Shown: positions 1 to 12,475, numbered from the stretch's first letter. The stretch: 64,000 nt of DNA from Trichostrongylus colubriformis (GCA_963978905.1 OZ022257.1:7896509-7960508), one strand, 5' to 3'. Translations and numbers: made by a program. Notes: a model not told the origin generated them from the sequence alone.

Positions 1-278
1 ACCTGTAATGCCGCACTGTCCACAGTGGGACGGGTTTTGTCGGACGGCGCTGAAAATAATTGATTTTTGATTCGAGCGACTAAGAAATTTCAATCGATGA
101 CGATCAATGTATCGATTTACCAGGTATGGAATTGTTGTTACGTCGCTGTGTCTGCGTTGCCTTCCACCCGCCAGATGGTAGTGTCGTTGACTGAACTTAG
201 GGATTAGGAAGACAACAATCATACCCTATATATAAACTAGGAGTTTGGTGTGTTTGTATGTTTGTCTGTCCACCCTGT

Positions 279-300
279 GGTTTGATTACCCAAGTTTGGG
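279..300 (+). other. SL1-like spliced-leader sequence
   Basis: A 22-base stretch matches the nematode SL1 spliced leader at 20 of 22 positions, with A-to-G changes at leader positions 6 and 21. It is followed at once by GTA, as the leader is by its 5' splice site. The downstream bases do not look like the rest of an SL RNA: no convincing Sm site stands at the expected spacing, and the sequence runs into MITE-like DNA. It may be a decayed SL RNA gene or a leader copied in with a retroposed mRNA. Confidence 0.5.
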
Positions 301-443
301 GTACAGTACGGACGTGGGTGAGTGGCTAGAGTGAGTACGTGGAGAGAGTGAGAGTGTTTGGCGGGGTGAGAGAGTTCGATACACGCGCTAATTTTGCATG
401 CTTCTATGTATGACGCGCAGTAGTGTGCGCCAGCCCAACTGGT
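300..443. mobile_element. Fragments of two MITE families
   Basis: Bases 330-385 resemble the GA-rich interior of the palindromic element at 12310-12475 (shared run with GGCGGGGTGAGAGAGT). Bases 392-443 match one terminal repeat of the element at 42952-43153 (GACGCGCAGTAGTGTGCGCC followed by CAGCCCAACTGGT). Both look like broken copies. Confidence 0.5.
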
Positions 444-455
444 AGTAAATAAAAT

Positions 456-1506
456 TTGCTATCAATCGATATTCTTCGCCCTTGAGCTGCAGCGGCGTAT
501 TGATCGATGCGCGAGTTTTAGGACATCTTAAAAATTTTATGGCCTGGTTTTGCATGAGGCTGTAAACGCAATACATAAGCTTAAATATGAGGGTGTTAGA
601 AGCACTAGTAGTATTGATTTATTGATTTATCATAGGATCTTCGACAAAAAAGTTTCGACGGAATATCGCGTATTTGATGATTTTTTCTGAGAGCTTTTTC
701 ACGAGATGCAGCTGTCTTACGCAAAAACAATTTGTGCTCCTCTGCTTCCTGGATTTTTTCATTGATCAAGGAGTCATTTATTTATTTATTGATTGAGGTT
801 CTATTCTCTCGAAAAGGTAATCATTTTCACTGAGACAATCTCCCTTTTTCAATAACAAAATTCTAAGAAACCATAAGCATACTGTAGATCGTATCTGATC
901 TTGAAAAAATTCTGAAATCAGTCAATAAAATCAATTTTTACTCACGGATAAGAGTGGAGGGGGTGGAGGAGGCGGTGGCGGGGGTCCCATAGTTCGTCGT
1001 CAAATGGAAACGGTGCCGGTACGTGCACGTATGAACGAGCTCGAGCAAGTCTAAACGAACATGTGGAAAATCGATAATTGATTCACATTACCGTATCTCT
1101 TTGCGGAAAATTTAAGGAACGAAAAGAGAATTTTTCGATCATTCACTCTTTCAGGAGCTAATAAATACCAAGAAACAGTTGTTAGATGAGGTTTATCTGG
1201 CCTGATGGGTGGTGCAATTAGTTATTTTGGGAACGGTGATGTTCCCACCAATCAACTCCAACCCACGTGTGTTCCACCCAGCCAGTCAAAGGCCCACAAG
1301 AATCACATGAACCCAAAAGATGTTGCTATACGGAACAGTTAGAGATGATAGGCTCCGACAAGGCAAGTGGATTACGGTAGCCATGTGAACCATAATATTC
1401 GTTAATTTTTATGATTAGCCTGTAAGATTGACAACGGCATGTGGCTCTAATAAAGTGCATCTAGCCCTTAAAAATTCAAAAAAATGAAGTGAAATAAGGC
1501 GTTACC
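456..1506. other. No assignable gene; G-rich tract at 956-987
   Basis: No family is recognised here. Bases 953-1054 read on the plus strand as Ser, nine Gly, then a basic tail (PIVRRQMETVPVRARMNE and a few more residues) and a stop. On the minus strand the same bases read as MGPPPP-type proline run ending at a good donor (GTGAGT at 945). Either could be an exon, but no partner exon was found. Confidence 0.3.
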
Positions 1507-2015
1507 TTGGTGTTGGATAATGGGGCAGTGGTGAGAGGTAGCTCATGTCCGTTACGTAACAGAATGGGGATTCGAAGCGTCAAACACCCAACGACAGCAA
1601 CAGCAGCGGCCAGCTTTTACACACTGTGGCCGAAGCGTCGATGCTACTCATTCCGCACCCATCTCACTATCGCCCACACAAACGCTATCTCGTCGAGATT
1701 ACAAATAATTCTCGGCTTAGCGTGGAAAACGGGGTTGGTCGTCGAGGGATTCACCGCGTTTTTCTGCGATCGCATAGCATCATACCGAAGTGAGAAAGGG
1801 ATGAGTCCACTTGAGCATATGATTCCAAGGCCACCCGGGTACATGTGGGGAGCTCCGCCCACAGAAAGTAGCACAAGTACGCAGGAAGGAAAGGGAACTA
1901 AGCGTGTGGTGAATCTTCGAGTTTTTCCGCTTTCTACAGGACAACGTTGGCAGAAGAAGTAAGGATCAGTCCAATTGCGACCATAAAGCAGCCAACGTCT
2001 AGATGAGGAGCTCCG

Positions 2016-2202
2016 CTCATGTACAGTCCATTTCTGAGCGCCTGATAGGGCGTGGCCTACGGACTTGGATAAGAGTGTATTAATTTTCTCTAACTGCCAC
2101 CCATTCTCACTCTCCGCACGACTTCACTCTCGCCACTCACCCAAGCCCATAGACCACGCCCTATCATGCGCTACGAAATGGACTGTATATGTAAATACGG
2201 GG
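2016..2202. mobile_element. Palindromic MITE (ACAGTCCATTTC family)
   Basis: Left arm ACAGTCCATTTC...CGCCTGATAGGGCGTGG is answered by the right arm CCACGCCCTATCATGCGC...GAAATGGACTGTA. The centre is rich in CTCTC/GAGAG. A second copy lies at 12310-12475. No coding capacity. Confidence 0.75.
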
Positions 2203-3531
2203 CTCCTCCCTACTACATGTGGAGAGAAATCGCAGTGGTAGACGAGAAGACAAGCCCCCTCCCAGCTCAACGGGGACCTATGTACGACCCCCCTTCCAGC
2301 ATTTACATGACCTCTACAGGATCAGTAACTACATACCGCCGATTGCCAAAAAAAGAGGTAATTTTTACCTCCACCTTCAATCCCACATTAGTCGAACCTC
2401 AGCAAATTCTGGCGAGGTATTCCTATCCACAAATTTCTCATACTATCACCAAGCTCCGTAACAGCCTTCTGCATGAGCAAGAATGGGAGTTTTTTTCGAG
2501 TGAAAATGATGTTTCACCACAACTCGGCAAAATACTAGGTTTCGCCACTCTTGTTCACAACCTTGCTGAGGTGCGTTCACTATGGGTAGCTGAGGGGATT
2601 CTTATTGGATGGTGTCCTTGAACAAACCGTTTTCTCCGGGTTCCCAGCACCCTTCGTTTCCAAGAGCCAAAAGGTACCATCACCACTGAAACCCCTTTGG
2701 AGTGTGTCTGGGGTATGAAAAATGACACTTCGGATCATAGCAGCGTTGTCCGAGAAGCAAGGGCTCTGTTACTCCCATGAACCCAAGAGCCAATCCTCAG
2801 GAAGCTTTCTACGAAAGACCTACCACGGAACCTAGCTCCACTGTTCCAAGCGGACCTCGATACCGAAGGTGATCTGAAACTCGACTGCGCCGACTGAAGG
2901 CTCCGTATTTCTATGAAGGTGAAAGTAGTGCCTCAGTTTGCTCCCGTTTCCAGAGGAACATTTCGGGAATATTTTGCCCCAATACTTTTATCTCTTTCGT
3001 TTCCCTATGTTTGTATACTTGGCAGATGTGAGCCATGAGCAAATTTACTATTTTTTGGCACCTCCTGTATAAAGCGGAAAGAAGCATATAAAAGGTGAAA
3101 ACTTGAAGCAAATGCTATTCGATGATACTCCATGATTAGTATAGGGAAAGCATTTCAAAAGCATCGATTCGAAGCGCTCATGAATACATAATCAACTCCT
3201 AGCTGCCATTCTATATTATTTCATCTTTTGTTAGTTGGAAATCCACATGGTTAGAATGGCCTGGTTCCTCTTTCGAAACATCACTGTAATATGAAAAAAG
3301 CTTAAAGCGTCACATTGTCATGGGTTAGCGCGTTAAATAATGAAATGAGATGTGCGGAGGAATATGCCAACAGAAATTCCAACAAAACTCTTAACAAAAT
3401 ACCACATAAGATGAGTCTTTGAACGTATTCCGCTCGATGGTACCATACACTATTCAACGATACCACCTATTATCCCATGTCAACTTTGCCTTCAGCGCTA
3501 GGATTTCTCTCTTATTTTGTCATATCGGGAG

Positions 3532-3665
3532 GGCGAAGGTGGTGTAATGACATGTGGAGTGCACCCTCACTCTCATGGTGCGGAGATCAGATCCTGCATC
3601 AGCGCATGCTCAGGGCAACCAAACCTTCCATACTCCGAGGTATAAAGTCGTATCACTAAACGGTG
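3532..3665 (+). mobile_element. tRNA-derived SINE, family 2, partial copy
   Basis: Carries a GGTGGTGTAATGAC A-box-like segment, then CACTCTCATGGTGC and a GATCAGATCC B-box-like segment, followed by CAGGGCAACCAAACCTTCCA. The same order occurs at 52778-52910 (plus) and, in reverse, at 14545-14815 and 54205-54500. The four copies define the family. Confidence 0.6.
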
Positions 3666-4330
3666 AAAAGAACAGCAAACGAGGGCATTCAAAAAGACAA
3701 AGGGACAGTCTGGCAAAAAGATGGTGGAGCGGTGGAAGGGAGAATCCTTTGGGAGGGAACAGGACAAAGAATGAGAGGGAAAACGGAGAGAAGAAGAAGG
3801 ATAATACGAGAACAGCTAAAGAAAAAAGAGGAAATGCTGAGTAAAACGAAAAGATGACGAAAGAACTGTAACAAAAACCACTATGAAAAAACTGCTGAAG
3901 TTGATCGACAAGGCACGTAAAAAAAGAGGAAGAAAAAGCAAGAAAAGATAGAAAAGATGAGAAATGAAAAAAGCAGTAGAAAATAAAAAGTAGGATGTAA
4001 AAAGAAGCGTAAGGAAGATAAATCAAAAAAACTATGGAGAGCAGAAGAAACGGGAATGCAAGAGTGATGTATGTCAGGATGTTCGCAATGAATGTAAGCG
4101 AAAGAAGAAATAAGATAAGAAAAGGAATTCAGACGTTGAGGAAAAAGCCGCTTAAAAAATCATTTTGTTCCACTTTCTTTACAGGAGCATTCTTTGCTGT
4201 TATTTTCTCCAATTTTCAGAACGTCATTTTCGACATATAAATAAATAAAACTGAATAAATAAAGAAATAAACATGTAGCGGAACGTTGAACGAAAACATA
4301 AATAGAATAAGGTGGAAGGAAGAACATAAA
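3660..4330. other. Strongly purine-rich tract, no gene
   Basis: From 3660 to about 4180 the plus strand is overwhelmingly A and G, with long runs of GAAAAGA and AAGAAGAAGG type. Open frames across it read as Lys/Arg/Glu-rich on plus and Phe/Ser-rich on minus, which is a composition effect. AT-rich AAATAAATAAA-like sequence follows. Confidence 0.5.
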
Positions 4331-5825
4331 GGAAAAGCGGAGGAATTATGGGATGAACGCTATTCATTACAAGGATGTGAATGAGGAAAACGTGCGGCTC
4401 TGGGCGGGAACCGATCCCCTCACGTATTGTTTTCGGGCAATATGATTATCCATTACACAACCGAGGCACCATTTTATCCTCTAGGCTTTTTTCTCATGAT
4501 GTATGAAGAGTAACACATACAGATTTCTACAGTAACCCATCGAAATACTAGTAACCATCAGATTAAGCGCATTCTTCTCTACAGTTGCAGTGCAGGTTTT
4601 ATTTTTATTATTCAAAAATTTTTCTCATAAAGTGAAAACTGTTGAAAGGCGATTTCGACATCCCTCTCTTTTTGCAACCACATCTCCTTTGAGAGATGCG
4701 TCAGAGTGCTGAAAAGTACTTTGTGCGAATTTTTGGATAGCTCATATTCAGGGTTTGGCGTCACTGCGGGAAGCGCTGGGACCTTGCCTGTTCAACGGAG
4801 GAGAGCGTGTCCGGTGGGCTTTAGTCGGTTTTCACTGTAAGGTTGCACTGACATGTAAAGGACTGGCTCGCAGAATTCAGATAATCTGCACTTATGATAG
4901 GCCATGAAAACGTGACCAAAGGATGCATCAGTTGGACCATTGTCTCTTGAGACTCAAATTTGTAAGGCTACCTTCATGTTATCCACGGCTGGCAACATCC
5001 CTTCCTAAACTATTAGCTATAATCCTAGTTAATTGCGGCATATTTCCCAGAAGTTCTGCGGCATCTTGCGTACCTCCCAAAAGTCGTAGTTTTCTGTGGC
5101 TTGAAAAAAAAACGGCAGGAATAGCGCATTTTTTGGAAATTGTTATCAGGCTTTGAGTGGGAATGCGAGAGCAGATTTTTCTCTACAAAATACATAGCAC
5201 CCAAACAATCTGAAAATTGCAAAATTTGGTGCTGAAAAACCTAAGGCAAAATAGTCAATGTGAAAAACGACGGGAACTTTCTGTCTCACCTAATATTATT
5301 TGAAGGCCTCGTTAGGTCTGGTCCAAAGACGTTATAAAAACAGATTCTGCACAAATTATCCCTCACAAAGTAATGGGGAGGTTTTGGGAAATAATTCCAG
5401 TACGTAACAGAATTCCAGTAAATTCATAAAATAAAAAGTGCGTTATATAGAAGTACAGCGTATAGTGTTCAACTTTCAATGGGCACATAAGATGTCTAGG
5501 TAGTCAAAGCACTACATATGTGACATTAACATAGGTTATGCATAACTCGCCCAAAAGTTCCTTGATAACCGCGTCTTTTTTGCAGTTTTTACGCGTTAAT
5601 CACTTTGGAATAGCCCTATGGTCAACACCTCATGGGATCATATAAACTTTCATCGACGTATCTAGGCTACATTATGGACAGTTGGGCCATCCAAAAAACG
5701 GCGTTTCTGTGATCTGAGGCCGTAGACCGTGAAGCTGACACGGGTATTGCTTTATGTCGCATTTTCGCTGTGGGCCGTCGCGCTCGCGGCGCCATCAGCA
5801 CGATTTACCGCGGTCGGTTGGAATT
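4331..5825. other. No gene seen
   Basis: AT-rich DNA with no recognisable exon. The end, from about 5740, begins GC-rich sequence (GTCGCGCTCGCGGCGCCATC) shared with the inverted-repeat element that follows and with its relative at 35560-35640. Confidence 0.4.
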
Positions 5826-6505
5826 CCGCTCAGGATGCAAGGGGCTGGTACCATGGAGGTCATTCAAAGAAATAGCTGTTTATCTCATCATTATCAAAAA
5901 ATAGCAACTTTTGTACTTTAAAAAGACAAAATAGTAACATAAAAAGTAAAAGAAACAATCACATTACATGATAACAATCTTAATCAAGAAATAATCATTT
6001 GGGCGGAAAACTATACAGGAAGCGTACGCAATGTACGCGATCACACGGAATAACACGCGCGCAAACACCGCGCCGAGCGCGACTTCAAAAAATTCGACAT
6101 AGGGCAGCACACCCGCCTGGCACCATCCGTAGATAGCACAGGCCTGGGCAGGATCACATTTATATTGCAGAGCGGCGATAAGAGCCGCCCGTAGCTTTGC
6201 GCTTCATATAGAAGAGGTCTGTAGATTTATGTCAAATTTTCGCGCGGCCGCGCGAGGCGAACGGCGCCGCGGATCTCTTCGCGTGTAATTGCGTACACTG
6301 CGTACACACCATTTCGAGTTTTACGCCAGAATTAACTATTTCTTGATTAGGATTGTTATTAGGTAATGTAATTGTTTATTTTTACTTTTCATATACTTTT
6401 TGTCTTTTTTGGGCACAAAAGTTATTGTTTCAAGATAATGATGAGATAACAGCTATCCTCTAAAGGACCTCCATGGTACCAAACCCTTGCGTCCTGAGCG
6501 ATGGC
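5826..6505. mobile_element. Large inverted-repeat DNA element
   Basis: Two arms of about 180 bases face each other. The left runs from CCGCTCAGGATGCAAGG through GGTACCATGGAGGTC; the right runs to GGACCTCCATGGTACCAAA and CCTTGCGTCCTGAGCG. Both contain matching AT-rich stretches (CATTACATGATAACAATC and its complement, with changes). The centre is GC-rich. A single related arm occurs at about 35560-35800. No transposase is visible. Confidence 0.75.
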
Positions 6506-7709
6506 GCCGCAATGCGACCTCGCAAAGCGAAAATTCGACATATGTCTGCATACCCATGGAAGAGTTACAGAGTGGAACAAATGATGGTGAAGGAGTTGAT
6601 GAGTGTGCAGATGAGGCACCAACCTTCGGAACGTTGAGGAAAGGCTGTGAAGACAGGAAAAACTATTCTGCAGGGAGAGAAGTATTTGTGGAACGGTTCA
6701 ATGGGGGAATCCGTAACGAGGAATGCTTATGTGCTATTCACGATGGTATATATGTTTTATGGGAAATGTCATGAATACCACGATCAGCAGTCATCTCTCA
6801 ATTCAGGGCATGCTAACAATGGCTTTCATCTGATTCAGAAGCGCACGAACAGAAGTGACGTAGACGACGACGGCAACGACGTTGGTTGCCGTTGTGATAC
6901 GCAGCAGTTGGTTCCCCCTGTAGACTGCACTGCTGCCGGCAAGGGAAAGTGAAGGCATTACCAAGCTAAGGCGAACAAGCGTGTTGTCCTTTTGTGTGGA
7001 ACTGCTCATGTTTATTTCTTTTCAAGGTAAAAACGATGAGGAATTAGAGGGCTATCGCGTTGCACAAGGCAAGCGCCCACTGACGGCCTGGTAGCGCTAG
7101 GGCTACATGCTAAACCGTTGCGAAACATCATGTCGAAACAGTTCGCCATATGACCCTCCCCCACCCCTCCTGAAATCTCTCCTATCGCTGATAGTCTATC
7201 TTATTGTATCCTTTTGGCAAAAAAATTCCAAATAGGGCATTTATGGAAGGTTAATCAGAAAAGACAGCAGATCAGTGTTATACCACTAATTTACCACTTC
7301 TTTATCTTTCCCCTCCCTCTCTACTGCCCGTTGCAATTTTAGTGACTTGTCGATTCAGGGACATAAAACTCGATAATCGCGCTAGTGGAACGGAACCGTT
7401 TGGAGGCCGAAAAGCAAGCACTTAGCTATACAATCGATAGTAATGAGGTACTTGGCGATTTTCAATCCTCTCTAGAATGGGCTGTAATTTACTTATAGAA
7501 GTACAGTTGCAAAATCAACTACCTGTACGCAAAACTGGTGACTGTTCGCGCTGAGGAATTCTCAAGGGGGTCATACTGTGGGTGGGTTGGAAGGGGGGGA
7601 TGGCATTTGGAAAGGGAGGGGGTGAGGGAGTTTTCCGAGAATCTTCAGCGATCACCTGTTTTAGCCAAGCTAAATTATTGATTGACAGGACTTTTTCCAG
7701 AGAAGAGTT
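6506..7709. other. No gene seen
   Basis: Open frames at 6487-6952 on plus show no family pattern and no convincing splice structure. The remainder is AT-rich spacer with a G-rich run near 7592-7625. Confidence 0.35.
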
Positions 7710-8403
7710 TCAGTACACCAATAGAGCACCAGTCACGGGAAGGGGGATCTTATCGATGTTAAATAGGGGGTAAATTTGGGGATACACGTCATATTTTCCA
7801 AAAGTTTCCTTCAACCCAGTGCTTGATCCTGTTTCTGTAGTTGAGACCCTATTGAAAGTAGGCTCTACCTCAAAGCCCGTAAAAATGAACACGTGGCAAA
7901 TTGACAAGGAATGTACCAAAGGGCGATAACCATGGCTATACGGTTCGTAAAATCCAATTCCATCGGCAATATCTTTTTCGGTTTCAGAGAAAAATGAGGT
8001 ATTGAATTCGTCAGGAAGGATCTGTTCATTGATCATAACGGTTTCAGTAGTGGGTCTGTATAGTCCGAATGAGCTTTCAGATTCAGCCACTCAGCACACG
8101 TGACACATTCCGATAATATTTCGCATATTCGCTTCGTGAAAAATCGCTGGTAAGCAAGCAAACATGGATTGCTCAAAACCAACCGATCCCCTGGGTGGCG
8201 TGCAAGTGTTACGACCAGTGCTCCAGGAGGTCAAGTCACCAGTATTGTTTGGAGGGAAATCCACTATAGAAACGACGAAATTAACTATTCTTGGAGACTA
8301 AAACATTGTTTATGGACTGAGCTTTACAGTTACAGTGATGAGCTTCCACCTTATCATAGATCGTATCTGCTTTCAGTGAGAAATCGTATTTAATGGAAGT
8401 GCC
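7710..8403 (-). CDS. Unrecognised multi-exon coding segment, possibly a pseudogene
   Basis: Two exons read cleanly on the minus strand. The first is 8403-8350 (begins GTSIKYDF, ends TIYDK) with acceptor AAGTTAG and donor GTGGAA. A 52-base intron ending TGTTTTAG follows, then an exon from 8297 that starts SPRIVNFVVS. This frame has coding-like codon use for 68 codons, meets TGA at 8093-8091, then stays open for 126 more codons to TGA at 7712-7710. A possible 51-base intron (GTGTCACG to TATACAG) would remove the first TGA in frame, but its donor is weak. A coding-like frame (FHDLDNVPVSTYA) at about 8545-8507 may be a further upstream exon. The product is not recognised. It may be a gene with exons outside the part I could read, or a decaying remnant. 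Confidence 0.45.
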
Positions 8404-8840
8404 CTAACTTAATCATTTAAGTACCAAATATCCAACTTGAATCCATATTTAACCTTACAAATATCTGCCTTTATTCTTTATCTACGGCATAGGTAGACAC
8501 AGGTACATTGTCAAGATCATGAAATCAGTAGTAAATCAATCGTCTCGTCAAATAAACCCACTCATGGGTGACCTGACCCCACCTGAAGCGCCATAGAACT
8601 TGCAACACACCCCCGATCCCCTTGACAAGTTTTCCTACCAACTCCCCTTCGCCATGCAATAGAGGACACCGGAAAGAGTATCAAAAGACAACGGAAAGGG
8701 TAGATCTTGGCAGATTTATCTTTGCATGATGCAACCATGATGGAGTAATTTATAACCTCAGTTAATCTGGATTTGCTAGCGATTTTGTGACTTCACGCAA
8801 TGTATTCCTTTCAAGGAATAAAAAAAGAAGTCAAGTGCTT

Positions 8841-10011
8841 ACAAGGGAAGGATGGTAAGTCGAAGTGGCCGTTTGAAATGGGGTTTATACCAATGATAGG
8901 GCTCGGGATGCCATTCACCAATTTGCATTCCATATCTGCTGTCCGTCTCTGGGAGCAAAGTTAAAATTTGCGAGGCACTATGTCATCAGCACGGCCGTTG
9001 CAGCTGCAAGCAACGGCTTCCGTGGCTCGTAAGTAGTGTTCCGGATCTGCAGGCCAGAGGCTATGGGTTTGCTCCTCGCCGGTGCGGTTTTTTGCAGTTT
9101 GTGTTTCATTGTCAGTAACTGCTTTTCTTTCACTTCTGGACGTTTTCTTGTACAGGTACCTATCGCACCCACCATTTACTCTGCCACTCTATTTAGAACT
9201 ACTAACATTACTCACAAGGGAAGGATACCAAGTCGAAGAGAATCCCGTACCACACGAATTAGGCGTTTTTGCGTGAAAATATTATGATATTCGTGCACAG
9301 GGGGTCGAATTACCCCTCTGTGCAAATTTTCAGCCAAATCCAGTTTTGGTCCAACTTCGGAAAATTTTGGGTGGTCAGGTTATAAAGTGGTAGATTTTAA
9401 AATTTCTTTTACAAAAAACCCTGCAACCCGAACAAGATAGCCTACACATACCTCTTACACTTGCCCATCGCACTAAATGTACGAAACGAGGGTCAAATGG
9501 GAGCACTTCCTAGGCAAGGGTCAACGACTTCTCCTTTGTTCAATGTGCTGCCACGCAATAGCCCGTGAATTTTTCCGATATTTGGTCAAATCCTCGAATT
9601 GGCTAAAAACTTGTCCACTGGGGTAATTTGACTCCCTGAACACGAAAATCGCCCTGGTTTTGCGCAAGAACGTCTGGCTCGCGTGCTATGGGCTTTCAAA
9701 CCTACCATACAATAGTACTGCTTTTTCAAAAAAACCTCCATAACTCCGCTCAGAAAATCGTAATGCAAATTTCGAATACAGATTCGAGATCAGCGTCCGA
9801 AAATACTTCGGACTATATGTATCCCATTCTAAATGGCCACTTCGACCTGGGGCTCTTCCCTTATGAGTTCCTTCTCTTTCAACGCTTGTAACTCTGCTCC
9901 CAGAGACGGACAGCAGATATGGAATGCAGATTGGTGAATGGCATCCCGAGCCCTATCATTGGTATAAACCCCATTTCAAACGGCCACTTCGACTTACCAT
10001 CTTTCCCTTGT
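8841..10011. mobile_element. Inverted-repeat element with 120-base arms
   Basis: The left arm at 8841-8960 (ACAAGGGAAGGATGGTAAGT onward, through GCTCGGGATGCCATTCACC) is complementary to 9892-10011, almost without change. Degenerate copies of the terminal motif (GTCGAAGTGGCCGTTTGAAA) lie inside at about 9218-9245 and 9830-9850, and outside at 53268-53300 and 54850-54880. The interior has a hairpin around CACAGGGGGTCGAATTACCC at 9296. No transposase is seen. Confidence 0.7.
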
Positions 10012-12309
10012 TAGCATTCCTGCCGTGCGCCACAATTCCTACTTGTAATGCGCCATGCACATGTCTTCCATTTGAAACGCATTCAAAATGCATGCCCACA
10101 CAGAGACCGAGGGAGATGGAGTTAATGTGCGCGTCAGGGTCCTCCATTTTCTCAGAAGAGCCTTTGAGCAATTCGCTGGCTCATGAGTAAAGTCTGCCTT
10201 GTTCTGGGAGTTGATCCTGAGACCATACAACTATTACGCTAAGTGTCATGACACCATCTACGAGTAGTAATGAATCACGGAATAGGGACGAATTCGCTAA
10301 GAGTCCCAGATTAGGTATCTTCATATCAGTCTCGGTGCTACACTTTGCCACCCTGAATAGAATTTATAGAATCGATATCAGTCAATGGCTTCTAAGATAG
10401 AAATGATATTCGCGGAATGAAGAACGCACAAAAACTTGAACGACGAGCGATTCACGTAAGAATTTGTAGTGTCAATAAACGGTGTCTCACATTTGAGTCG
10501 GCGAAACACTTCAGAGCAAATATGCCGAGAGCAAAGATATTCCAAGTCGAATTACTGTGTGTTGGTTCTGGATAGTTCGCGAAAATAAGAGAAAAAAGGG
10601 AGAAGAGCACAAAGATGAGAGTAGCTCCAGGATAAGCCAGGTGGGGTCACGTTGTCCTAAAGGAACCGAGTTCCTTCCTTTGATGAAAGCAGCGACAGTG
10701 GATTCACATGCAGTACGCTCTAATGATTAGCTTTAGGAATATGTGACAATGCAAGCTGCCAGATAGTTTTCGGATGGAAATTCCAGTTGATAAGAGAGAA
10801 GAAATGGCCAGCAAAAATGAATTAGACTTTTCACTCATCATGTGGACTTTTTGGTTGAAAAAAGATTACTAGAAGCTTCTAGTAATTCTTACTTTTTTTA
10901 GGATGGGCCATGACTCTTCATGCGTTTGGAATCGTAATGACATTTGAATTGAGCTCGACCATAAACATGAAATGCTTTGCGAAGGAGAGGGCGAGAGGGG
11001 GGCCTATGTACTAGCCTATGTGCCTGAGATCTTTCAAGCGAATTTGAGGTAAACCTCCCTCTCTGGTATGACGGAAGGCTTAATTTTATTTATTTATTTG
11101 AGATTATTGTTACAAAGCGGTGCCGTGCCAGTGCCAGAATGAGAACTACTTGACAATAGAGCTTAAAAAGCAAGAAAACATGGTTGAGACATGCGTCTAC
11201 ATAAAGCATGATTAAATTTTAATTTTTTGAATTAAATGAAATTTTTCGGCGATTGAATAGCATTAAAAGCAGTAAAGTAGTAGCATGAAAGACATGATTC
11301 TCTGCTCGTGCTAGTAAGAGGGCTTACTTGGCATTACATTATCTCCACTTCTAGTCTTCTATATTTTAGGAAATTCCGGCACTGATGGAGATGACGGAGT
11401 GCCAGAATAGGCACAAAATCAAGTTCCACCTGAGCAACGCTGTACTTCAGCCACCTCAATACGCTTGAAACTACACATCTGTGCACAATCCAACACTCCA
11501 CATTCTCCTAACTGCCGTGAAATAAATTAAGAGATGATCACTTCAACAATTTTAGAAACAAATTGAAGATACGGCGTATACCAGAGCACTAGGACCACGT
11601 GGATTTTCAAGTGAACATCGAGGCGAAGAATGGACGTAGGACACAGCGGCTGAAGAAGGAGAAATGCGACGGCTGATGCTTGATGTCGCTGTCACCCAAA
11701 TGGCGATCTGGTCACCATAAACACAGGGCCATAAGTCATGGAGTCAGCGTGAAATTCACGAGTTCAGGTTCTACCGCCGCCGTCGCACATCGTGCTTTGG
11801 TGAGCTATGGGCAATTGGATCTGCATAGGGCAGCCCACTCGGACAGTCCTCATTGGAATAGCGCAGGGCCAACCCTTTCTGACTAATATCCAGCGGTCAG
11901 CAAAAAAACGAAAAAAAACAACGAGGGTAGATATGATTGGCGCCAGGATGATCTCAGCGTTGCATTTGATTCCTTTACGCTTTACTACACATAAATATCA
12001 GTGTAAATAAATAAATGATTAAACCTTAGGGGCGAGCTACTGTAAAGTTCGGTGTTTGATCCATCCTGATCCGCTAAATTTTGTAATAAATTAATAATCA
12101 TTTGAACACGCTTTTGTCAAGCTTTATTATTGTTTTTGCTAAATAAATTTTCTGAAAAAAGTCGCATTGATTTGCACAAACCCAATAATATGTATGTCGC
12201 TCTTATTTATTCATTTACTAGTTTATTTATATACCTATACTTATAATACGTGATAAATGTACGTAAATATAAAACAATCTTGTTACACTAATCGTACCTG
12301 TAATACGAC
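10012..12309. other. No gene seen; short TTTA microsatellite
   Basis: AT-rich spacer. A TTTATTTATTTATTTG run lies at about 11086-11101. An open frame at 11680-11886 shows no domain and no splice sites that would make it a gene. Confidence 0.35.
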
Positions 12310-12475
12310 ATACAGTCAATTTCCCAGCGCCTGGCAGGGCATGGCCTGAGTGGCGAGAGTGAGAGTGTGTGGCGAGAGCGAGAGAGTGTGGCGGGGTGAG
12401 AGAGTATGATACACTCTCACCCAAGTCCGTAGGACACACCCTGCCAGATGCTGGAAATGGACTGTATGTGTCGAC
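12310..12475. mobile_element. Palindromic MITE (ACAGTCCATTTC family), second copy
   Basis: Left arm ACAGTCAATTTCCCAGCGCC with TGGCAGGG; right arm CCCTGCCAGATGCTGG and AAATGGACTGTATG. The centre is a GAGAGTGAGAGTGTG tract also found at 330-385. Confidence 0.75.

Noticed and set aside
1507..1962. 151-codon plus-strand ORF (contains PRPPGYMWGAPPTES)
   Set aside because: Some codon regularity, but no initiator context, no family match and MITE-related bases at one end; left uncalled.
2166..2621. 151-codon plus-strand ORF
   Set aside because: Its first 40 codons come from the end of the palindromic MITE; the rest shows no domain.
3610..4026. 138-codon Phe/Ser-rich minus-strand ORF
   Set aside because: It is the complement of a purine-rich tract and has no splice or domain support.
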